Of a stretch of 48,065 nucleotides of DNA, positions 42,840 through 48,065 are shown piece by piece. Under the pieces are notes generated by a model, which worked only from the letters and a program-made list of their open reading frames with translations, had not been told where the DNA came from and ran no database searches. A program made the position numbers and the translations under genes. Each line of letters begins with the position of its first letter. Within the stretch, counting starts at the first letter, position 1. This stretch comes from a bacterium (GTDB lineage Bacteria; Electryoneota; RPQS01). Location of the stretch: assembly GCA_013360195.1 (NCBI GenBank), contig JABWCQ010000017.1, positions 1 to 48,065 of the forward strand, in the 5' to 3' direction.

Positions 42840-44294
42840 ATGAAAGTTATTCTGGCCATACTTTTTTCGGCTCTTCTGGCGCGGGCGGAGATTCCGCTTG
42901 AACTGATTGCCGAGTTTGAGCTTCCTCCCGGAACCGGCGCATGGGACGTCCAGCATTGGATGGGTGATTCGACATATGGGTGGGCGGCGGTCATCGGGGG
43001 ATGGGCAAACAGGCAGATCGTCTATGAAACTAGGCTTGGAGAAGGCACCGATACGCTTTTCATAGATGACACCATTTGCAGTACTAATGGAGAGGGAGGG
43101 CATACCTCTGTCATAGAGAAGTTGGCACTTGCGAAAGATGAGCAAGGTGATCTACTATTCGTTCTTGTCGGCGGAGTTGCTCCGTGGTCAGCGGGCAATC
43201 GAACAGTTGTCGTGATGAATTCTGTCACCGGAGAATCCGAGTGCATCCACTACAACAATGAGGCATGGTGCAACAGCCTCGAGTCAGGGCTGGCACCGAC
43301 AGAACTAAGCGTATGGCCACCGCTGCCCGCACGAAGCCAGCGAATTCTGCTTTCCACGAATCGACAAGCATACTGCGACAATACCGGAACTAATTCGTCA
43401 TACGACTATGCACGCTCGTTCATGTTTACAGTCTCGCCTTTTGAGGCAGTATACAATCAACCCAATGTTCATGGCATTCGTCCTTTCAACGACGAAGCTG
43501 ATTTTAAGGCTGGCGTTGCAGGACACAAACACATCATCTATGATGACGATGACCCACCGTACGATTGGAATGTGAGTGCGGGGCTTGCATTGGTCGGCTC
43601 GGTGGTCGAAGAGAGTCATTCAATTGACACGATCTGCTATCAGTGGGTAGATTACAATCCCGACACAGGATATGTCTACGATTGCACGGACAATCGCAAC
43701 TTGGCTGCTGCAACTACGACAGACGGCGAACAGCGATTTGCTGTTGCAGCACGTGTTTATACGGACGGCCAGATCGGAAACGGCGCAAGGTGTTATGACC
43801 TGAATACTTTGGATGAACGATGGGAAAGTAATCAGTTCATACCACACTTCACACTATGCAATAACCCTGGAATCGGTGAGATCATTGGCTATGTGGCCTA
43901 TGACAAGCTGAAGCTCTATAGTCCGGATGATGGAAGCCTCTTGGATTCCACCATCTCGGTCCCGCGATATATTGTCAGGATCCTCGATACGGAAGATTGT
44001 GCCAGCAAGATTGTAACATGGACCTCAGCTCAGAATGCGCAGACCGTCAGGATATATTCGATGCCTTATCCTCGTGTTGATCTCACAGTTGCGATTGCGT
44101 TAGGAGGCGAGGTGCTGCTTCGCTGGCAATCGTATCCCACTGCAATATGCTACCGTGTTTGCCGCAATCTTGAATACAGCGGCGATCTTTGCTCTTACGG
44201 TGAAGTATATGTCACTACTGATACGACAATGGTACTGACGCCGTGGGCCGGAGCCGCGCAAGAGTTTTATCGCGTTGAACCGGTGTTTGAATAA
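42840..44294 (+). CDS. Secreted protein of unknown function with C-terminal FN3-like domain
   Basis: 484 residues; signal peptide MKVILAILFSALLARA. The body is beta-rich and has repeated short segments (LIAEFELPPGTGAWDVQH, YGWAAVIGGW, GDLLFVLVGG, IIGYVAYDKLKLYSPDDGSLL) that suggest a propeller-like fold. The end VDLTVAIALGGEVLLRWQSYPTAICYRVCR...FYRVEPVFE looks like a fibronectin-III domain as often found before type IX domains, but no PNPFN domain is present, so the protein may be truncated relative to relatives or exported otherwise. No catalytic motif seen. It has its own terminator and lies just upstream of module copy 2. Confidence 0.72.
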   Translation: MKVILAILFSALLARAEIPLELIAEFELPPGTGAWDVQHWMGDSTYGWAAVIGGWANRQIVYETRLGEGTDTLFIDDTICSTNGEGGHTSVIEKLALAKDEQGDLLFVLVGGVAPWSAGNRTVVVMNSVTGESECIHYNNEAWCNSLESGLAPTELSVWPPLPARSQRILLSTNRQAYCDNTGTNSSYDYARSFMFTVSPFEAVYNQPNVHGIRPFNDEADFKAGVAGHKHIIYDDDDPPYDWNVSAGLALVGSVVEESHSIDTICYQWVDYNPDTGYVYDCTDNRNLAAATTTDGEQRFAVAARVYTDGQIGNGARCYDLNTLDERWESNQFIPHFTLCNNPGIGEIIGYVAYDKLKLYSPDDGSLLDSTISVPRYIVRILDTEDCASKIVTWTSAQNAQTVRIYSMPYPRVDLTVAIALGGEVLLRWQSYPTAICYRVCRNLEYSGDLCSYGEVYVTTDTTMVLTPWAGAAQEFYRVEPVFE

Positions 44295-44336
44295 AGCCGT
44301 CGGACAAGACCTGCTGCTACAAGTCGATAATAGAAT

Positions 44337-44358
44337 AGGCGAACCAAGCGGTTCGCCT
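44337..44358 (+). terminator. Intrinsic terminator before module copy 2
   Basis: AGGCGAACC-AAGC-GGTTCGCCT, 9-bp stem, followed by CGTTTGTATT. The same AGGCGA(A/G)CC design is reused at 46729. Confidence 0.8.
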
Positions 44359-44476
44359 CGTTTGTATTACGTCACCAGAGTGTGAAATTCAATTCGCACC
44401 TCTACGGGCATTACTTCTTATTGTGTAGTAACTTGGCAGTGACCACATCGGTATTATGTAACAATGTTACAGACCC

Positions 44477-44504
44477 TTGACAAATAGGGGGGGGCATATA
44501 TTAT
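44477..44504 (+). promoter_or_regulatory. Promoter of module copy 2 with G8 run in the spacer
   Basis: TTGACA (44477-44482), spacer of 16 nt that includes GGGGGGGG (44487-44494), then TATTAT (44499-44504). A change of one G changes the -35/-10 distance. Confidence 0.7.
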
Positions 44505-44508
44505 ATTG

Positions 44509-44543
44509 TTGTTACCCTGCGCGCACGACGCCGGAGGTAACAA
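44509..44543 (+). promoter_or_regulatory. 5' UTR hairpin of module copies 2 and 3
   Basis: TTGTTACC (44509-44516) pairs with GGTAACAA (44536-44543) around a 19-nt GC-rich loop, starting near the expected transcription start and ending 3 nt before the GAGGAG ribosome-binding site. Conserved at 46891-46924 in the other copy with a 7-bp stem. Confidence 0.5.
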
Positions 44544-44559
44544 TTTGAGGAGCAAGAGC

Positions 44560-45009
44560 ATGAAGAACACATTTTGGGTCTTGATGTTGACGGGGATTCT
44601 TGCCGCGCAAGTTTCGGCGCAAACGGAAGCGAGTATGTGTGTAAGCATTACCAACACAACTTGCAGTACATGGGACAGTGTGGACTACGCAATTCCGACA
44701 GGACAGCAGATTACAAAAACTTATATTCACTACGACAGTCCGACTACAGATGGAGTGCGAGTAGATTGTTTCAATGTGAATGGAGACGGTTCCACAGGAA
44801 CAAGAAGGTGGACAATCAATCAGACATTTTGCGGATGTGGCTCGACGGCAACAACAGATGGTCACACGATTTCCGGTGGGCAAACAATTAGGATGAGGAT
44901 GTACCGTACGGCTTGTCCAGGCTATAATTGCAGTGGCGGACAGTCAAAGGTCTATTTTTACACAAGCGCAACAGCGGCAAGTTGTCCCCCGCAGTGCCAA
45001 CCAAACTAG
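44560..45009 (+). CDS. Small secreted Cys-rich protein, module copy 2
   Basis: 149 residues from the ATG at 44560, which has GAGGAG 7 nt upstream; the frame is open further 5' only through the promoter. Signal peptide MKNTFWVLMLTGILAAQVSA. The mature part has 9 Cys, with FCGCG in the middle, a C-x4-C pair (ACPGYNC) and a C-terminal SCPPQC. It shares WDSVDYAIPTGQQITKTY and KVYFYTSATAASCPPQCQPN-like stretches with copy 3. Family not recognised; the Cys content suggests an oxidised, disulphide-stabilised beta protein. The next gene starts 2 nt after its stop. Confidence 0.85.
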   Translation: MKNTFWVLMLTGILAAQVSAQTEASMCVSITNTTCSTWDSVDYAIPTGQQITKTYIHYDSPTTDGVRVDCFNVNGDGSTGTRRWTINQTFCGCGSTATTDGHTISGGQTIRMRMYRTACPGYNCSGGQSKVYFYTSATAASCPPQCQPN

Positions 45010-45011
45010 TG

Positions 45012-46697
45012 ATGTGCACACTTCGGTGCTGTATTGCCCTGCTTGCCTGTGTTGGCTTGGAGGTCTCGGCTGCAATCATTCGAGTTCCCCAAGATGCTCC
45101 GTTTATACAGTTGGCAATTGACGCTGCGCAAGTTCATGATACAGTCTTACTCGATACTGGCAGATTTGTTGAATCTGTAGAAGCGCCTGCCCGCGATTTG
45201 ACTATCGCCGGCAGGTTCTTGCTTTCCGGAGATACCACTGACATAGGCAATTGCACATGGGTTGGTGTTAACAACGGTGATGACACGCTCCGCTGTCTGC
45301 ACAGTGACGGAACAAATGGTAACGCTCCATTTGTCAGAATTGTCGGAATTCGATTTGCAAACTCAGGCACTTATGCCACAGACGAAGGCGGCGCAATTCG
45401 AATCTTTCAACAAAACGCTACAATTGAGCATTGTCATTTTGACTCGTGCTACGCGGGTTTCGGAGGAGCACTTGCTGTGCGTCAAGGTCAATTGACCATG
45501 CGCCATTGCAGGTTTTCCCATTGCGGTCAAATTCAGCTTGCATCTGTACTCAGGCTTCGAGCAGGAACTGCGCTAATTGACTCATGCATCATTGAAAGTG
45601 ACACTGCCTATTCTGGAATATTCGACTCGCCCTTACTTTTCTGGGTCCAGCGAAGCAAACTAATTGTTAGGAACTCGATCTTTCGAGATCTCGGATACAG
45701 TCACTATGAATGGGGCGGCACGTTCGTCTATGGATCAAAGCCTCCAGATTCTGTTGAGATTGTGAACTGTGAAGCCTATGACAACCACATAGAGGTGATG
45801 ATCGCAGATGGCGGTCAGCCTATTAAGTATCTTCGACTCGACAGTTGCCACTTTCATGACAACATTCTCACTCAAAGCTTGTATGGACAGGGCTCTTTTG
45901 ATTCGCTGACAGAGTTTCAAGCAGTTGGAAACGTTTTTGAAAGATTTGAACCGTACTTCAGGGCGTTAATGCACGGCGTGTTTGCACTGGACACTTCTTC
46001 GGATCACACAACTCGAGTGAAACATAACCTGATTCAGGAAATTCAAGGTGGTCACACTTCGTTTGGAACAATTTATGGAGACAACTCTGATACGCGGGAA
46101 GTTGCGGGAAACTACATTGTTCAGAATGGTTTGTACTCGGGTTCGGCGCCGTTTTCCGGTCAGATTCAAGGCATCCACGGTCCCGGGCCGGATGAAGTGA
46201 AGCACAACGTGTTCATGGGAAATGTCGGTTACGCGGCCTATCAGGGCGGTGGTCAAGTGCAAGGGTATGTGCAGAATAATTTCTGGGGACACGAGTCCGG
46301 CCCGTATGATTCCGTGAGAAATCCATTTGGCCAAGGAGATACTGTATCGTATCGTCTCGTTTACGAACCATGGGAAGAAGACACAAGCTTTTTCTCTGCG
46401 GCACCGGAGCCACGTGAACCGGTTGAGATTCCTGCAACCTTCATCGGCAATGCCTACCCCAATCCCTTCAACAGCACAGTCACGATTGAGTTTGTACTGT
46501 TGCACGATATGGAGATAACACTTGATATTTTTGATTTAACCGGCCGGCGCGTTGAAACGGTTTTTAGCGGCAGAATGAACAAAGGTGTGCACATTCGAGA
46601 TTGGCAGCCAAAGTCTCAAGCGAGCGGAATCTATTTTGCGCGGTTGGCCGGAGAGAAGAGAATCAGCTCAACGGTGAAGTTGCTCTACATGAAATAG
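45012..46697 (+). CDS. Beta-helix type IX cargo, module copy 2
   Basis: 561 residues from the ATG at 45012 (signal peptide MCTLRCCIALLACVGLEVSA). An in-frame extension to 44928 would lie inside the previous gene and is rejected. The beta-helix entry AIIRVPQDAPFIQLAIDAAQVHDTVLLDTGRF is followed by turns such as IEHCHFDSCYAGFGGAL, MRHCRFSHCG, IDSCIIESD, VRNSIFRDLG, LDSCHFHDN. The C-terminal domain NAYPNPFNSTVTIEFVLLHD...VKLLYMK is a type IX sorting domain. Clearly paralogous to copies 1 and 3. Role inferred as surface-exposed binding or structural protein; no catalytic residues seen. Confidence 0.9.
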   Translation: MCTLRCCIALLACVGLEVSAAIIRVPQDAPFIQLAIDAAQVHDTVLLDTGRFVESVEAPARDLTIAGRFLLSGDTTDIGNCTWVGVNNGDDTLRCLHSDGTNGNAPFVRIVGIRFANSGTYATDEGGAIRIFQQNATIEHCHFDSCYAGFGGALAVRQGQLTMRHCRFSHCGQIQLASVLRLRAGTALIDSCIIESDTAYSGIFDSPLLFWVQRSKLIVRNSIFRDLGYSHYEWGGTFVYGSKPPDSVEIVNCEAYDNHIEVMIADGGQPIKYLRLDSCHFHDNILTQSLYGQGSFDSLTEFQAVGNVFERFEPYFRALMHGVFALDTSSDHTTRVKHNLIQEIQGGHTSFGTIYGDNSDTREVAGNYIVQNGLYSGSAPFSGQIQGIHGPGPDEVKHNVFMGNVGYAAYQGGGQVQGYVQNNFWGHESGPYDSVRNPFGQGDTVSYRLVYEPWEEDTSFFSAAPEPREPVEIPATFIGNAYPNPFNSTVTIEFVLLHDMEITLDIFDLTGRRVETVFSGRMNKGVHIRDWQPKSQASGIYFARLAGEKRISSTVKLLYMK

Positions 46698-46728
46698 CGC
46701 GTTCAAGGCATTCTGCAAAATGCACACA

Positions 46729-46750
46729 AGGCGAGCCATTTGGCTCGCCT
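46729..46750 (+). terminator. Intrinsic terminator after module copy 2
   Basis: AGGCGAGCC-ATTT-GGCTCGCCT, 9-bp perfect stem, followed by CAATTGT; moderate T content. Confidence 0.7.
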
Positions 46751-46856
46751 CAATTGTCCAGAAAGAGTGCGTAAATGAGTTCACACTTAAGAAACACCCA
46801 ACTGTTTTTGCGCAACTTAGCGGGTCAAGAAAACTTTGTGACTTTGTAACATAGGT

Positions 46857-47000
46857 CTTGACAAATAGGGGGGGGGCATATATTATATTGTTGTTACCCT
46901 GCGCGCACGACGCCGGAGGTAACACATTGAGGAGCAAGAGCATGAAGAACACATTTTGGGTCTTGATGTTGACGGGGATCCTTGCCGCGCAAGTCTCGGC
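46857..47000 (+). repeat. Module leader repeat, copy B
   Basis: 144 nt; near-identical to 44476-44618. Includes promoter, hairpin, ribosome-binding site and signal-peptide codons. Confidence 0.9.
46858..46886 (+). promoter_or_regulatory. Promoter of module copy 3 with G9 run in the spacer
   Basis: TTGACA (46858-46863), spacer of 17 nt that includes GGGGGGGGG (46868-46876), TATTAT (46881-46886). The spacer is one base longer than in copy 2 and of ideal length. Confidence 0.7.
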
Positions 47001-47371
47001 ACGTCACGGATGTCTGCTGCAATGACACCGGCGGTGCGACATGGTCTTCCGTGGATTACACGATTGCTTCTGGGCAACAGATCAGCAAAACCTACTTTCT
47101 GTATGACTCACCCACCTCAAAAGCGGTGAGGATCAAGTGTTTCAAAGTTGAGAATGGTGTTGAAACTGAACTTTGGAATATCAACCAAAACTTTTGCGGA
47201 TGCGGTTCCGATGCAACCACAGTTGGGCATGCAATGGAAGGGCCGATGACCATTCGATACAAAGTCTGGTGTACGGCATGCGAAGGGGATTGCTCGGCCG
47301 GAAACGGTAAAGTCTATTTCTACACCAGTGTAACCGCAGCTTCATGTCCGCCGCAATGTCAGCCCAATTGA
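46942..47371 (+). pseudogene. Small secreted Cys-rich protein, module copy 3, frameshifted after the signal peptide
   Basis: From the ATG at 46942 (same ribosome-binding site as copy 2) the signal peptide is encoded normally, but the frame ends at TGA 47023-47025 after 27 codons. The mature Cys-rich domain (VTDVCCNDTGGATWSSVDYT...SCPPQCQPN, 10 Cys, FCGCG motif) lies in another frame, open from a TTG at 46982 to 47371. Losing one base, or gaining two, near 46999-47007 would join the two. The break is exactly where the leader repeat ends, so it may be a misjoined recombination, a sequencing error, or an off state. The mature domain itself is intact. Confidence 0.75.
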
Positions 47372-48065
47372 GTTTGCTGATAGCCAAAGGGTTGCCCTGT
47401 CTTCTTCTGCTGTCGGCAAGCTGCGCATGTTTTGCAAGCATCCGGCATGTTCCGGATCAATACCAGAATATTCAGTCTGCAATAGACGCGGCGCTGCAAG
47501 GCGACACGATTCTTCTTGCTCGCGGGGCATACAATGAGTCCGTCGAAATTCCGTCGCAAGGTTTGACTATTGCGGGACCGTTTTTATTATCCGGTGATAC
47601 CGTGCTGATTGACTCCTGTGTTTGGCGCGGCGTGAATAACGGCGACGACACACTGCGCTGTGCGACCAGCGCCGATGAGGGCGGACCGCAGCCGTGGGTA
47701 AAGATTTCCGGAATCCGGTTTGCCAACGCATCCGCGCATTTCAATGAAGAAGGCGGTGCAATCCGGATTGCGGGACAGAATGCCATCATTGAGCATTGCC
47801 GGTTTGACACGTGTTCGGCAGGATTTGGCGGCGCAATCGCTGTCCGGAACGCCCAAGCGCGAATTGTAAACTGTACGTTCACTCACTGCGGCATGAAGCA
47901 AAGAGCTTCAATACTCAGGGTTCGTGCCGCTCAAGTACTCTTGGATTCGTGCGTTATTCGTTCGGATACAAGCTATGCGCCGCTCTGGGAATCGCCCCTG
48001 CTGTTTTGGGTGCAGTCCAGCAAGCTAACCATCAGGAACACCGAATTCTACGACAACGGATTTAC
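47356..48065 (+). CDS. Beta-helix cargo, module copy 3, 3' end outside window
   Basis: An open frame from the ATG at 47356 (alternatives ATG 47344 or TTG 47368, which overlaps the previous stop) runs to the window edge, 236 codons. Hydrophobic signal LLLLSASCACFA, then ASIRHVPDQYQNIQSAIDAA...GDTILLARGAYNESV and turns FANASAHFNEEGGAIRI, IEHCRFDTCSAGFGGAI, VNCTFTHCG, LDSCVIRSD, matching copy 2 almost line by line (for example SPLLFWVQSSKLTIRNTEF). The type IX domain expected at its end is beyond the window. Confidence 0.88.
   Translation, partial: MSAQLSLLIAKGLPCLLLLSASCACFASIRHVPDQYQNIQSAIDAALQGDTILLARGAYNESVEIPSQGLTIAGPFLLSGDTVLIDSCVWRGVNNGDDTLRCATSADEGGPQPWVKISGIRFANASAHFNEEGGAIRIAGQNAIIEHCRFDTCSAGFGGAIAVRNAQARIVNCTFTHCGMKQRASILRVRAAQVLLDSCVIRSDTSYAPLWESPLLFWVQSSKLTIRNTEFYDNGF

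Larger units (their letters stand above)
44476..44618 (+). repeat. Module leader repeat, copy A (promoter, 5' UTR and signal peptide)
   Basis: 143 nt that match 46857-47000 with about four substitutions and one G-run difference. The match stops at the end of the encoded signal peptide. Confidence 0.9.

Noticed and set aside
44928-45011. N-terminal extension of beta-helix copy 2
   Set aside because: It overlaps the coding end of the Cys-rich gene and would bury the signal peptide; the ATG at 45012 gives a clean one.

Overview
The window looks like a chromosomal segment from an uncultured, Gram-negative bacterium of the FCB superphylum (the Calditrichota / KSB1 / Latescibacterota / Zixibacteria neighbourhood; the exact phylum cannot be fixed by eye). 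Four secreted proteins end in the PNPFN-type C-terminal domain used for type IX secretion, or in a close variant. There are many lipoproteins with clear lipoboxes. LPS heptose genes (hldD and a GT9 heptosyltransferase) indicate an outer membrane. No rRNA, tRNA, CRISPR array or transposase was seen.

Layout. 1-2.75 kb: a ChaN-like lipoprotein (partial) and a sialidase-like type IX cargo, both on the minus strand. 2.9-3.6 kb: a YefM/RelE-type toxin-antitoxin pair with a textbook twin TGTACA operator. 3.6-20.3 kb: a surface-glycan region with methyltransferases, a Wzx-like flippase, an AsnB-like amidotransferase, four GT4/GT9-type glycosyltransferases, an MsbA-like ABC exporter and an unusual membrane-metallophosphoesterase fusion. 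A ferrous-iron feoA-feoB-feoB-associated operon interrupts it at 9.9-12.6 kb. A four-helix-bundle gene flanked by inverted heptad repeats splits the otherwise tightly overlapped glycan operon at 13.9-14.3 kb. 20.4-26.2 kb: an Hsp15-like S4 protein, an unknown protein, then secreted M28 peptidase, TolB-like propeller and clostripain-family lipoprotein genes. 26.5-28.7 kb: an AT-rich restriction-modification operon (DpnA-like methyltransferase, MutH/Sau3AI-like nuclease, unknown third gene) whose putative promoter is studded with GATC. 28.75-29.25 kb: a cluster of palindromic repeats and terminators. 29.3-37.0 kb: a predicted surface operon (barrel protein, two lipoproteins, a 1602-residue type IX cargo). 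37.2-48.1 kb: three copies of a two-gene module, with hldD, a GH13 enzyme, an FKBP and a secreted propeller-like protein lying between copy 1 and copies 2-3.

The most interesting signal is that two-gene module. A small secreted Cys-rich protein is followed, 2-10 nt downstream or overlapping, by a right-handed beta-helix protein (type IX-sorted where the C-terminus is visible). It occurs at 39.3-37.2 kb (minus strand), 44.5-46.7 kb and 46.9 kb to the window end. Each copy has a TTGACA promoter whose spacer contains a pure G run of different length (6, 8 and 9), which is the layout of a phase-variable promoter. Copies 2 and 3 share a nearly identical 143-nt leader covering promoter, 5' UTR and signal peptide, then diverge at the signal-peptide end. 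In copy 3 the leader is out of frame with the mature domain. I infer a duplicating, possibly phase-variable surface-protein family. Function is not known from the sequence.
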